Assembly: GCA_032717465.1 (NCBI GenBank)
Contig: CM064655.1
Span: forward strand, 16,542,902-16,606,901
Length of the DNA: 64,000 bases
Reading direction: 5' to 3'
Origin: Coenobita brevimanus
Taxonomy: Eukaryota; Arthropoda; Malacostraca; Decapoda; Coenobitidae
In this document: positions 11,588 to 22,919 of the stretch, piece by piece
Position numbering within the stretch: the first letter of the stretch is position 1
Layout of the letters: every line of letters starts with the position of its first letter
Made by a program: the position numbers and the translations under genes
The notes under the pieces: model-generated
Told to the model about the DNA's origin: nothing
The model's database searches: none
The model's input: only the letters and a program-made list of their open reading frames with translations

Positions 11588-11938
11588 TTACTGTATGTGC
11601 TTCAGAAGCCTTTTCACCACTGCCAAAGCCTTAGAGAAGGTGGCCACAGATGTGCTGTAAGTACCCTGTATACTGCTGTTTTCCATAACCACTTCTAATT
11701 CCTCATTCTCTGGTTCCTTTTCATTTACTTCATGCTTTATGTCCATTATTGGTGTGAATAGGGTCTTAAATAGATTTAAACAGGTGCTATGCATGTCTGG
11801 TAGGGAGTTATTTAGGTGGCTTTCAAAGTTAGGCTGGGTCAGGGTCCTTAAGTACAAGTCCAGGAGGCTTGGGCCCACTATCTGGACGGGACCACATTCC
11901 AGACATGCCTTTGGCTCAGTTACTTCGGAGAGTGGAGG
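11588..11938 (-). pseudogene. Unidentified open frame, possible transposase C-terminus
   Basis: About 115 codons are open on the minus strand between the end of the Tigger-type MITE and a SINE. The peptide has an acidic stretch (VNEKEPENEELEVV) and ends SKALAVVKRLLKHIQ. The end resembles Tigger-type transposase C-termini only loosely, and I do not recognise it securely. It has no start of its own, because the 5' side is replaced by the SINE poly(A) tract. A chance open frame is also possible. Confidence 0.3.
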
Positions 11939-11940
11939 GA

Positions 11941-12245
11941 TTTTTTTTTTTTTTTTTATGTGTCTGACCCTGGGCACAGGCTTCACAGCCTGCACTCAAG
12001 ACCCAGTGGTCCTCCTACATACCATACACCTCTACATGTCACCAATTCGGTGCTAACAACTACCGTCCATATTGAATGCAGGCTAGGGCTGTCTCATACA
12101 AGATCGGTGTATTGGTATTAGTGGGGGTATTTTTACATGTCGGCGGGTCTTCTGGTAGATCGATAAAGTCTGATTTTTATGAAATTCAAATCCTCAAACT
12201 GTTCCCTGCCCCAGTCGGGATTTGAACAGGGGTCCGGTTGGACGT
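11941..12245 (-). mobile_element. tRNA-derived SINE, copy 1 (5' truncated)
   Basis: On the minus strand a B box (GTTCAAATCCC) is followed by the body shared with 56576-56922 and 61618-61963 (CAGGGAACAGTTTGAGGATT) and ends in a 17-nt poly(A) (T tract 11941-11957). The A box is missing, so the 5' end is truncated. It joins LINE endonuclease sequence at about 12246. Confidence 0.85.
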
Positions 12246-13000
12246 GCATCTTTGTTTGAAATACGAGTTACAAATGCACAACCTCCTCTTGAGACACATA
12301 TCCTTTAGTTGCTTCCCATTATCATTTTCTCCTGGTACTCCATAACAGCCTATTATGTCATCCTCAGGACCAGTGCCTACTCTTCTATTCGTATCCCCCA
12401 TTACGATCACTTTATAGCTCCTGGGCATTTCTCCCACTACTTCATCTAGCTCATCCCAAAATCTGTCTCTCTCTCTCACTCCTGTCCTCACACGGTGCAT
12501 ATGCTACAGTCACTGCCGCCTTCACCTTCTCAAACTTGAACTTGACATACATACACCTCGAGCTGACACATTTGATGTCTCTCATTCCACTCTGCCACGC
12601 CTCATTCATCAACAAAGCAACTCCTTCCTTGAATCTTCCTTGCCCATTCATTCCTGATCTTATACATTTCACACCCTCCCACTCCTCCACTTCGCACCCT
12701 TTCATCTTCTTTTCACACAATGCCATCACAGCATATCTCACACTCTTGAACACATTCACCACTTCCACCCACTTGCTCTCCTCATTTACACTTCTCAAAT
12801 TTCACATGGCCATGCAAATCTGCCCATTTGGTTGAGGCCCTGGGCAGGTACTGGGCCCTCCAAGGCTCACTGAAACGACTGCCATGATTAAGTGATTTTG
12901 GATGGGGGAATCTGGGGGACACTTTACCCTGCCAGAATCCCTGGTTATATGGTTACCACCATCTTCCTGATAAGTCAAGCAAAAATAAGAAATAAGCAAC
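12246..13000 (-). pseudogene. RTE-like LINE endonuclease fragment
   Basis: The minus frames at 12451-12798 and 12186-12500 give an APE-type endonuclease. Visible blocks are KEGVALLMNEAW, AVTVAYAPCEDR, then VIVMGDTNRRVG (the GDxN catalytic motif) and GVPGENDNGKQLKDMC. A frameshift near 12480 separates the halves. The C-terminal part of the domain is cut off by the SINE. The family is close to A but diverged. Confidence 0.75.
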
Positions 13001-13389
13001 AGAAAAATGAATTTTATCTTGAATGACAGTGAGAAATTAAAGGTTATAAATATATCAGCTCCAGATGTAAGTACTGTATGTCAAGTTTGAGTTTAACATG
13101 GTGAGTCATGCTGATAATGCTGATACGTGTGTATGCACCTTGCAGGGATAGAAATTAGTTCACAATAGAGAGATACAGGTTTGGGGACTAACTGGGTGTA
13201 GTGAGAAGACATATGCTCGGAAGTTATATGTTTCTGCTATGACAATGCAATGTAAGAATTGACAATGGCCATTTAAAGGATGTAATGGATCATTATCCAG
13301 TGCCATGGGAGAATGATAATGGATGGTGACCGATAGATACAATGTTAGGATATGGTGCTATGAGTCAGGAATTCATATTTCCAACATGC

Positions 13390-13625
13390 AGAGATGGAGA
13401 GCAAGAGACTAATGATAACAGTGTACATGAGCGAGGTGGACGGGGGAAGGGGAAGGCCAAGGATGAGATGGAGAGATGGAATGAAGATGTATATGGGAAA
13501 GGTTGGTGTGAGCTGGGAGGAGGGCAGTGAAATGGCAGGCGACAGGATGACAAGGAGGCGATTTGTTTGTGGCCACCCCCTATGGGACTGAGGCGTCTGG
13601 CAACAGACAGATAGATAGATAGACA
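13390..13625 (+). mobile_element. RTE-like family A 3' fragment, plus strand
   Basis: This matches the last 230 bp of family A (GATTTGTTTGTGGCCACCCC at 13560-13579) and ends in (GATA)n at 13606-13622. It is heavily 5' truncated and diverged. Confidence 0.8.
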
Positions 13626-13901
13626 AATATTTCCAACACAAAGAAGCACTCATATATACATGACATGGAGAAACTGGAGAGCACTGAAAAGAGCCAACAC
13701 ATCTGCAAGAAAAATACTGTTCCAGATTTACTGCCTACTTCTTATAAATTTCAATACAATGGATTCAAAATTTATGGAAAAATTTAAGTATCATGTACAA
13801 TTTGTTCAAAAAATTAATTATGAAATTATAGGAGCTCAGAAAAATTAAGCTGACCAGATTTTGGCCTAAGTCTCACAAGGTAGCACAGCCAGCTTCTCAC
13901 A

Positions 13902-14030
13902 TTAACCCCTAAAAGACGAGTGTCCGCATATGCTGTCCATGGGTACTAAGGCCAAAAAGACAGGTGTGTGCATATGCGGTCATGCCCCCCCACCCCACCC
14001 CCATACCCCTTTTCAGTCCCTTATCTCTGA
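13902..14030 (+). mobile_element. TTAA MITE fragment (GCATATGC family)
   Basis: TTAA at 13902-13905 is followed by CCCCTAAAAGACG and GTGTCCGCATATGCTGTCC. These are the same end motifs as in the TTAA-flanked element at 16659-24561. The right end is lost where LINE sequence starts. Confidence 0.55.
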
Positions 14031-14034
14031 AGTC

Positions 14035-14570
14035 ACACGCTATGACCTCATCCAAGGTCTTTTTTATATCTTCTTCTCGCACTTCTAGCCTGAACAATCA
14101 CACTTCTCACCTTCCGCATGCAACTGTCATCCTCCACCCTTACAACATGCCCCAAATATCTCAATCTACACCTCTTCAATACAACAATACATTCAAGTCC
14201 CATCCTTCCTCTTAACTCTTCAATCACAATCCTGACCCCAAGCCTTGCATTAAAAAATGCAATACATAGCCATCTATTCATTGTCATTTCTGTATGTCTG
14301 AGCCTACAAATATCCTCTTCCTCTACTGCCAAGGTCTCATTACCATACAACAAATCCCTTGGCATGAAGGGAGAGCCCTCTCAATGTCCAGAGAGGAAAC
14401 AGCTCCCTGAACTTCCTCCAACCACTCTTTACCCCAGCCACACCTTCAGCATGTAACATGTCACACAAATAACAAAACTCCTTCACACATATGAAACTTG
14501 CCAGCAAAATCAATCCTTTTATGCCTGACAATCTCTACATGCTCTCCCTGACACACCACACAGAAGAAAT
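14035..14570 (-). pseudogene. RTE-like LINE family F, RT C-terminal fragment
   Basis: Minus frames 14340-14531 (VKEFCYLCDMLHAEGV, GWRKFRELFPL) and 14048-14365 (LLYGNETLAVEEEDICRLRHTEM, RLRYLGHVVRVEDDS) form the region that follows the RT palm in a LINE type common in marine invertebrates. A frameshift separates them. It is not contiguous with the family F fragment at 24600-25312. Confidence 0.65.
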
Positions 14571-14589
14571 TAGCATTTTGCAGCCTACT

Positions 14590-14685
14590 TCTGATACATC
14601 TCTCTCTCTCTCTTTATGTAAGGAAGAAGGAACCAAAGGCCAGGAGCTTGTAAATTGTTCTGTCCAAGGGAGGGAAAAAGAGAGA

Positions 14686-14724
<39 letters not shown>

Positions 14725-16658
14725 TCAAGAACTGCTCATTTTGAGATGCCTGTACACACTGCATTTAAAAGACTGGAGATCATACGCAGTTGGAAATACA
14801 GACAGAGGGAGACACTTTCAGAGTTGACCTGTTGCACACATGAAAAACTGAGAGTATAGGTCAACTCTTGCTTTAGAGAGTTGGACAGAAAAAGGATGAG
14901 AGTTTGTAGCTAGACAGGTGCTATGCGCCACTGTAGCAGAGGAGGGATGCAAGCATACAGTTCAGATAAGCCGTGACCATTGAGGTAGCGACAGAAAAAG
15001 AGATAAAGATGCAACAGTCCGGCGAAGATACAGAGGTTGAAGGGAGCTAGTAAGAGGAGGAGAGCTGATGGGATGAAAAGCCTTTGACTCCAACTTGTTG
15101 AGAAGAGCTGGATGTGGGGAGCCTCCCCACACATGCAAGTTGTACTCTACACAGGGGCAAATAAAACTCATGTATAAAGTCAACAACTGTGCAAAGGTAA
15201 AGAAGGCACACAGTCAGTTTAGCACACTTAATCTCTTAGAAGCAGATTTTATGAGAGAGGTAATATGTTCTTTCCAATATAAATACCGAGCGAACGAAAC
15301 CTCAAGTACGTTTAAAAAGATGATGCAAGATTAAGTTGGATATTGTATAAAATTAGAGGGTACTCTTGTGGAGGATTCTGTCAGGTTGATAGATGTAAGA
15401 ACTAGAGTTTTTGATGCATTAAAACAACAAGATTACTTTTACCCCAATCAGAGATATGGGCCAAGTCAGACATTAGGTGTGCCATGGCCTCATCTCTCGT
15501 TTGTTGAAGTAAATGCTAAGATGGACGCTGTGGGAAGCGAATGGAAAGGTGAAGGGTGGAGTCATCAGCGTATGAATGGATGGGGTTAGATGTACAGCTT
15601 AGAAGTTCAATGATGAACAAAAGCAATACAGTTGGTGAATGGACAGAGCCCTGAGGATCACCAATATGCATAGTTCTAGGAGAAGAACGGTGACTGTTTA
15701 CAACAGCAGCTACAGAACAACCAGAAAGGAAGCTAGAGATAGAGGCACAGATAGGAGGATAGAAACCATAAGAGGGCAGTTTGGAAATTAAAGAGATATG
15801 CCAGACTTGATCAAAAGCCTTTGAGATGTCAAGTGTAATGGCAAAGCTTTCACAAAAGTCCCAAAAGGAGGATAACCAGAAGTCTGAAAGGTAGGTGAGA
15901 AGATCGTCAGCGGAGCGTCCCTGGCAGAACCTATATTGACAATCAGAAAGAAGGCTGTGATAGAAAAGATGCTTTAAAAATGTTAAGAACAGACTCAAAA
16001 ACTTTTGAATTACAGGATGTTAAAGCAATTGGTCGATAGTTAGAGAGTTGGGAATGGTCACTCTTCTTTGGGACACTCTGAATGAGCAAACTCTCAGCAA
16101 GGAGAAAAGGTACAAGTTAACTGACAATGGCAAAAGAGTTTACCTACACAGAGTGTAAGCACAGAAGCACAATTCTTGAGGACAATGGGAGGGACCCCAT
16201 TAAGCCCATATGCCTTCTTGGGATTGCAGCCGGTGATGGCAGAGAAAACGTCAATTCAAGAAATTTTTTACTGTCAGCCATGAGGAAGTCAGAGGGCAGA
16301 AGTGATGGAGGGGCAGACCTGGAATCATATAAGGCGGAGCTGGAGAAGAAAGTCTGAGCAATGAGTTCTGCTTTATCAGCAGAAGAAATAGCTAGAGCCA
16401 TCAGGATGGAAAAGAAGGAATGATGATGAGATAAAGTAGTTAGAAGGGTTCTTGGCAAAGTGCCAGAAGGAGCAGGAAGAATTTGAGTTGGAGAGTTCAG
16501 AGCATTTAGTACAGATGAAATTATTTTTAGCAGAGCAAAGACCAGATTTAGCACGATTCTGGGCAGAAACATAAAAGAGATGAGATTCAGGAGTGGGTTG
16601 GCTCCAGTACCTTTCATGGATCTTCTCCTTGTTGTGGACAGCATTAGAACAAATGTGA
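14590..16658 (-). mobile_element. Jockey/I-like LINE, family E copy 1 (5' truncated)
   Basis: The minus-strand RT is at 15516-15998. It reads QYRFCQGRSADDLLTYLSD, ITLDISKAFDQVWHISLISK (first catalytic Asp), then DPQGSVHSPTVLLL and HSYADDSTLHLS (the YADD box). An N-terminal linker lies at 16144-16644 and a C-terminal thumb at 14910-15186 (CPCVEYNLHVWGGSPH). Its last 300 bp (14590-14900) match the inverse of 53065-53260, so both are 3' ends of the same family. A GA microsatellite sits at 14689-14720. The RT core reads open for 160 codons but with changed motif residues (DPQGSVHS for VPQGSVLS). The 5' side is replaced by a TTAA MITE at 16659. Confidence 0.78.
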
Positions 16659-16719
16659 TTAACCCCTAAAATACGGGCATCAGAATGTTTTGACACACTC
16701 AGGACGGGCATAATCGGTG

Positions 16720-16978
16720 GGTGCAATATGGTGGGTTGTGGGATGGTGTAGGGGGATGGTTGGGGGTGAGGGGTAAGGGGTGAGGGGTAAGGGGTGGAGG
16801 GTAGGGGTGGGGGTAGTAGGGGGTTGTGTGAAGGGGTTGTATGTGGGGTGGGAGGATGGGGGGTTGGGGGATGAGAGGGTGGATGTGAGGGTGGTGGGAA
16901 GGCAGTGGGGGGTAGTGGGGGTGTATGGGGAGTGTGTGTGGTGGTAGGGGGTGAGGGGGTGAGGGTGTGTGTCTGCAT
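16720..16978 (+). repeat. G-rich low-complexity tract
   Basis: About 250 bp of plus strand contains dozens of runs of three to six G separated by one to four bases (units like GGGGTGAGGGGTAA). The ECM29 transcript would carry the C-rich strand. Confidence 0.95.
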
Positions 16979-17009
16979 ATGCGGACACCCGTCTTTATGG
17001 CCTAGTACC

Positions 17010-18044
17010 TGTCACGAGTTGGCACGATTAAGTATTTGAATAAACTCGTGACATTAAACTTTGGTGGGAAACCGCGAATTCTAGTGGAATCCCAGTATGT
17101 ATCACTCAGTCAACCGCCACGTATTCACCCGATCGGGAATGTTTTCAGGACATTTCTCACTGTTTCATAAGTGATCGTCCTTGTGCGCGATGTTAGCACC
17201 TTTGCTGAGTGATATTGCGGGTGTGTATCGCTCATACACGTTGGCCATTAGCAAGTGCGGCTCGACACTCGCCCCTCTAACGATTTGAACTCAGTCAGGA
17301 TTTGAGCGCCGTGAAAGCAGGTTGGGCCCAGTGTGTAGCAGTGCCACCGTTGTCCAGTTCCTGAATTCCCACCTAGCGTGATTTGGCAAGAGGCTCGGCA
17401 TGTGCAGCGTTCTTCCTCAGCAACGACGCCCAGTCATCCGCTTAGTCCACTTTTCTGACCAGTATTTCTTTTCGTTTTTCCTAGGCTTAAGAGTTTAGCT
17501 TTTGAGTGAGCGAGTGAGTGTGATCTCCTTATTTTGAAATCATTTTGAAATGTAACGTAATTTTATTTCATTGTAATCAACAACTTTACGGTTCTTTTTC
17601 TTGAGCTTAATGTAATGTAAACTCGTGTTTTATTTCTCCATAAGCTCATTCTAGTTGCAGCTCCTAGACTGCATAAACACTTTGTATTATTCATAACTGG
17701 TACTTAAGCCAGTCCTTTTGTATTAAGTTTAAAAATCCGTTGTGCAACCAGGAGTTAATTGCACCAGCAAGAACCTGTTATCATTAATAGCATTAGTTAC
17801 TGATTGTCAGGGATGAAGTCACTTTCTCCAGAGGCCAACAGTACTAATAAACAGCATGAGTGAGTCATTAGTCTCTGCTGTATACTGTTGAGAAAGTTTA
17901 TAAATTCTCGTCCTTAGAGAATCGGCGAAGTAAGCTGGCATAAAGTAATCATTGCTTGATTTTCAGAAGTCAATTCTTTGTCCTTTTTCTCAAGTATTAT
18001 TGAATAATAATCTTTAATATTGCATACATAAAAACTCAGTGACA
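17010..18044 (+). repeat. 5' LTR
   Basis: 1,035 bp, TG to CA, aligned end to end with 23459-24488. It has extra GAGTGAGT-type units near 17510 compared with the 3' copy. Confidence 0.93.
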
Positions 18045-18064
18045 TTTGGCGACCTCAATCCAGG
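18045..18064 (+). promoter_or_regulatory. Putative tRNA primer binding site
   Basis: Immediately after the 5' LTR comes TTTGGCGACCTCAATCCAGG. The TGGCGACC core two bases inside the LTR is the usual position and start of a gypsy-type primer site. The tRNA is not identified. Confidence 0.55.
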
Positions 18065-18240
18065 ATATTAACTCCTACCTCTAAAGGTATCCATGAGATA
18101 ATACAGTACTCACTCATACTTAGGTATTTATCATTAAAGTCTATAGGCACTATCTTACTGATGATTATTGATTCAGCTCTATTAATTTACATAATAGTTT
18201 TCACAGTTAGTTGTTTAATTTTCTTTCTTTACCAGTTTAA

Positions 18241-20019
18241 CCCCTACACCGCGGGCATGTTTACCGATGTTTTGCGTGTGCCGCGGGGTTATTTGGGCTC
18301 CGACAGACTCTCAAAAAATATTTGCCAAAAATCAGTTATTAGTCCTAGAATATTAAAATTACATATGCTTATGGCACATACCTTCAGCTTTCTTCTGGAA
18401 TGTTTGTTGAGCCTTCGTCAGTTACCGTAGGACTTGTGGAGACCTCTGAAGTTGGGTAACGAAGTCTCCACTTTACACTTCCCGACAACCCGTAATATGA
18501 TTACCACAGCCAGATATTAACACTATAAACACTACTCTATGATTTTCAAGTAGTTTGGGATCCATACTCCAAAAAAAAAAAAAACACTGTGAAAGCAATG
18601 AAAATTATGAGCGCGTCTGACCGTCGCACTTGCGCTAGTTTGCTCTTGGTACTCTTTCATTTATTATTCATAAAACCCCTCACACTTTATATTTCTATTA
18701 CTATAACACTTATATATATCTACAGTCTTTATCCATAAGTTTCCTTCAGTGGTATTAGTTTATTGTCACTGTAGGGATTCAATTTCTTTCAGTAAAATAC
18801 GTAGCATTCACTTTCTCGTCCTGTATACTAGCATTGAGAGTGAACGTCACTTTCATCTTCACTCTCATAACTCATAGTACTCAGACATGCTAGAGTGAAA
18901 CTTTCACTTTCATTACTCCTAGGGTATATACTCATATTCTTATAATACTACTCATTTACATTTCTATCTACATTCTCTATTTTATTTACGTTATTTACAT
19001 TTCTATTTTATTTACACTGTGTTATGCACTGTCACTTGAAGTAACTTATAAAACTATTTTCCACTGTTCACGTATATTTACATTCATTACTTTCACTTGC
19101 TGTTTACACATTATTTACACATTATTTACAATTCCACTTGCACTGTTTTACTCAATAGAAAGATCGTAGTCACACTTTTATCAATTGTCCGCCCTTTACC
19201 TCTTTCCACACGAGGTTTAGTAGGGGGTAAAGGTCACAGGGCCCTTTTCATGGGGGTGAAAAAGTCCCTGAAGTCAGCAAGATGAAACAGACGTACCTCC
19301 ACCTCGGAAGATGAGAGTGAACTGATAAGGGAGGGCAGGGGTGGTGGCCTACTTAGGGGATATTCAGTACTACCAACGTTAGCTCTTGAAACAGCTATGT
19401 ATAGCACTGAAATGATTGGCAGGAAATCTAAACAATACATTATAAATTAGGTAGTTCCAGGTGAATGTAAATATCACTTAGGCTTCTCCCTTCCCTCCTT
19501 ATATGTATATTTATTACGAAAATAGATTATACGGCATATTTCAAGGGGAAAAAAACAGCGAAAATTAGCGAACGAGTGCACATGAGGTGTTGTCAGGTGA
19601 TAATTAGCCAATTCCAGGTGTATGGCACTCTCACTTACCTTATTTCTTTCTTGTATATATTATTTGGTATAAGAATAGGGCATAGGGCTTATTTCAATGG
19701 ATGAAATCAGTGAAAAATTCCAGGGAAGATTTACTTAGCGTAGCACGGCCGGGCAGGCGAGAGGATAGGGTAATGGAGGGGGGGTAGGGAGGGGAGTCAA
19801 GAACGGGGAGAAATGGCTAAATTTTCAACAATGGATGGGAGTACAGATGAGATTAGGAATGCTGACTAGTGTTGGACACTGGCAGTACTGATAGAGGATA
19901 CAAGCCCTCACTTGGAAGCCCGGGTGAATTCAAAATAACACAGAATCACAAAAGCGACACCCCGCGGTATGATCCCTTGCTCCCAAGCGTCACGAAAGTG
20001 ACGCCCCGCGGTTAAGGGG
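18241..20019 (-). mobile_element. piggyBac deletion derivative 1 (1,779 bp)
   Basis: It is flanked by TTAA at 18237-18240 and 20020-20023. Ends are CCCCTACACCGCGGGC and GACGCCCCGCGGTTAAGGGG. Both end regions match, in inverse, the ends of the transposase-bearing copy at 25390-29119. The transposase region is absent; a short stretch near 19165-19400 has no counterpart in the parent. It lies in the leader of the LTR element and so inserted after it. Confidence 0.9.
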
Positions 20020-20144
20020 TTAATTAGATAAAACTGGTCACCACTAACCTGTGCCTATATTCTTTATTCTTGATTATTGGCATCTTTCTTTGCAAAACTG
20101 CTGTCAGTACTGAGTCGCTAGTTTACTTAGATTGAGTTAGCATC

Positions 20145-21099
20145 ATGTCTACCAGCGTCTATGTACAGGAAGCTAAAGATATCGGGCTTACTGACCCAGA
20201 GAAAATAAAGGACGTTGTCCTCTCTCGGTTTACTTACGAGCAGCAAGCCGAGAGTGATGCTCGTGAGGAGCGTCGAATTCAGTGTGAGGAACGTGAAAAA
20301 GAGCGCAAATACAGGCAAGAACTGCGCAAGGAATGCGAGAGAGAGCGCGAACTCGAGTTAGAGCAACATGAGAGAGAACGTCAACACAAGTTAGAACAAC
20401 GTGAGAGAGAACGTGAATACGAGCGTGAACAACGAGAACATGAACGTGCCGAGTGAGAAGCACGCGAAAGACATGAACTTGAAGTGCTGAAGCTCATGCG
20501 AGATTCCTTGGCTTCAGACACATCTGATGCAGCTGGCCCAAGCTCCACGAGCGCTATCCCTGCACATATTATGGCGACCCCACACATCAAGCTTCCTCCA
20601 TACAAGGAAGGTGAGTGAATTGAGCCATACATTGCTCGTTTTGAAGACATGGCTCAACTTTACCAGCTGGATGATGCAGCTCAGCAGCTTCAGATTCTTA
20701 GCCTGTTTGAGGGCCTTGCCCACGATATTCTCCACAGAATTCGTGGAGACACTCATGTATGAGATGATGAAGGCCACACTCGTCAAAGCGTATGGTCTCA
20801 CAGTTGACGACGCCAAGAGTCAGTTCATGAGGGCGCGTTTACAGGAAAAAGAGACTGCCGTTCAGTTTCCTGACCGGCTTACTGCTTACTTAGATGAGTG
20901 GATGGAGAAAGATGAAACTCCTTCCACCCGTGAAGGGATAATTGACCTTATGCTGCGCACGCAGCTAGAAAAGCCGTGGCCTACTGAACTTATGGCTCAG
21001 CTTAAGATCTGCCAGGTAAGAGATGCCAGCCAAATGGTGAAGAAGGCTGACGCATTCTTCACTGCATACGGGTATCAAACTCGCAAGCAGCATACCTGA
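20145..21099 (+). pseudogene. gag of the LTR retrotransposon (broken)
   Basis: The frame starts MSTSVYVQEAKDIGL at 20145 and contains a highly charged Arg/Glu-rich coiled-coil-like stretch of about 60 residues. It meets a TGA-type stop at about 20454. Reading on in frame gives a gag core (IKLPPYKEG, then a stop, then IEPYIARFEDMAQLYQL). The gag core then shifts frame near 20760 and continues as VKAYGLTVDDAKSQFMRARLQ to 21099. Two stops and at least one frameshift make it non-functional. The role would be the nucleocapsid shell of retrotransposon particles. No CCHC knuckle is visible; the region after 21099 is Gln/Pro-rich. Confidence 0.75.
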
Positions 21100-21104
21100 A
21101 ACAG

Positions 21105-22540
21105 GAAACCTGATAAATCTGGGAAACCGTCTCAGACTGAACCTCAGCAACAAGGCCGTTCTCAGAGTAATGGCCAAGGTCCAAAACCGCAGAGGAAGAA
21201 CCAAGGGCAAAACACTCAGAAACCTGAGTGGATGCGGTACAACAAGTACCCTAACCATCAGCAGTATCAGCCACGCAACCAACCATTGGGACTGTCCTTT
21301 TCAGCGCCAGCTCAAGTGAATATGAGGCAGGAGGCGAATGCAGCCTTCATTCCTCAGCAGCAACATGGTGGTCACATCCCTACCAGTACAGGTACTTCCC
21401 CACAGTTCACCAGTCCCACGGCGACAGTGAACCCCCCTCCACAGATGGCCAATGCTCCATTTCCCCAGGCAGTGAGTACGACCCCTCAAGTATCTAGTTC
21501 TCAGGGCACCTTGTTTGCCACATCATTTATTCAGCAGCCTAATCAGTGGCTAGCTGCTTCCTCCACAGGCCCTCCCACAGGTGACAGTGCCTTCCTTGTT
21601 CAGCCAGGGTTTGTGGGAGGCATTCCTGTGAAGGTCCTGAGAGACAATGGGTCCTCAGGTTGCTCTGTCAGGCAGAGTCTAGTTCGGCCTGAGCAGTACA
21701 CAGGTCGACAGATCCATGCTAACCTTATTGATGGATCAGTGAGATTGTTCCCTGAGGCACGTATCCAGGTGGCATCTCCATATTACACTGGTACGACAGT
21801 CGCAGTTGTCATGCCAGAACCTTTTTTTGACCTTATCATAGGCAATATTCCAGGTGCCAAGCATAGTTGCACCATAGATGACGCTACTCAGACTTCGGCT
21901 ACAGTAACACAAGCCATGGCTGAGGCTCCGAACTGTGTCACCCCGGTGATCATTGAATCGTCACAAGATATGATGTGTAGCCAAGTTGTTGTTCAAGAAC
22001 AGCATTTTGACCCGACACTTGCTGCCGTGCGAAAGAAACAAAAGGGTAGAGTGATAAAGTATTCACGGGGAGGTCAAGCCAAGTTCCTTCGCAAACAAGG
22101 ACGGCTCTACCGTGAGTCACGAACACCCGAGGGCGAGGTTCGACTGCAGTTCATCGTTCCTGCCAAGTACTGCCAAGCAGTGTTAGAATGGGGTCATTGT
22201 TCAGCCTCAGGAGGTCACATGGACAAAAGGGAAACCCAGGGCCGTACCCAAGCTGACTTTCTGGCCAGGGATGGGACGAGAAATAGATAGTTTTGTGCGT
22301 TCCTGCAGTGTGTGTCAATGTACCACCAATCAGGGACATGTCCTTCCTGCACCGTGTGAACCCACACCCATAATCTCTGAAGCAGTTGAGAGACAGGGCA
22401 GTGGTGAAGTGGGTGTAGACCTGACGTCTCACCCATTGGCCCCACAGGACACAGTATGTCCAGGGCCTGTACATACATATGTACCGTACGTTAAGGGGGA
22501 AGTTCGAGAACCCGCAGAGACAGTCCGAGGCTGTGTATGA
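21105..22540 (+). pseudogene. Protease and integrase zinc-binding remnant of pol
   Basis: A Gln/Pro-rich linker (21232-21590) leads to an aspartic protease: GGIPVKVLRDNGSSGCSV near 21620-21670, where the usual DTG/DSG active triad reads DNG, and FDLIIGNIPGA near 21830. About 280 bp later comes an integrase N-terminal zinc-binding region: VPAKYCQAVLEWGHCSASGG, then after a frameshift near 22265 GREIDSFVRSCSVCQ. Only the first residues of the integrase core follow (VGVDLT), then homology stops. No RT lies between protease and integrase. The DNG triad, frameshift and lost core mean it cannot encode a working pol. Confidence 0.75.
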
Positions 22541-22702
22541 ATTACCTTGTGGAACGTCTCGAGCTGTGGACCTCTCTGAGGATTCCCGGAGAATGTACAA
22601 TATCCACATGAGTGTTCACACCCACGGTGGGTGTTAAAATGTGACCTGCCCGAGATTGCGTGGGGATTCTCAGCTTCCTGTTATTAGTCGTAAGTGTAGA
22701 GT

Positions 22703-22919
22703 TAGGTTAACCAGTAAACTGCCCGTTCTAAGAGATTTGAGCAATTCAAGAACTGACACGTTTCCTGGTTAATATTAGGTTAACCAGTAAACTGCCCGTT
22801 CTAAGAGATTTTAGCAATTCAAGAACTGACACATTTCCTGGTTAATAAGTTAGCTTAACCAGTAAACTACTGGGGTCCTGAGAGATTCGTAAATCCTAAG
22901 ACTACGTTTCCTGGTTAAT
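22703..22919 (+). repeat. 73-bp tandem repeat, three hairpin units
   Basis: Units start at 22703, 22776 and 22851. Each begins TTAACCAGTAAACT and ends TTTCCTGGTTAA, so each can fold with TTAACCAG pairing to CTGGTTAA. Units one and two are nearly identical, and the third is diverged. It lies in the 3' non-coding part of the LTR element. Confidence 0.9.

Larger units (their letters stand above)
7271..11593 (+). mobile_element. Tigger/pogo-type MITE, split by nested insertions
   Basis: The left end CAGTAATCCCTGTA at 7271 follows TA at 7269-7270. The right end GGATTACTG at 11585-11593 is followed by TA at 11594-11595. The left 200 bp matches the left end of the Tigger element at 53510, and 11380-11590 matches 57270-57545. 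Only about 540 bp belongs to this element; the rest (7488-11276) is inserted DNA. No transposase sequence is left. Confidence 0.75.

Noticed and set aside
16376..16988. Pro/Thr/His-rich minus frames
   Set aside because: They read the complement of the G-rich tract.
22703..22919. CRISPR-like array
   Set aside because: Only three units of 73-75 bp with no spacer pattern, in eukaryotic LTR-element sequence.
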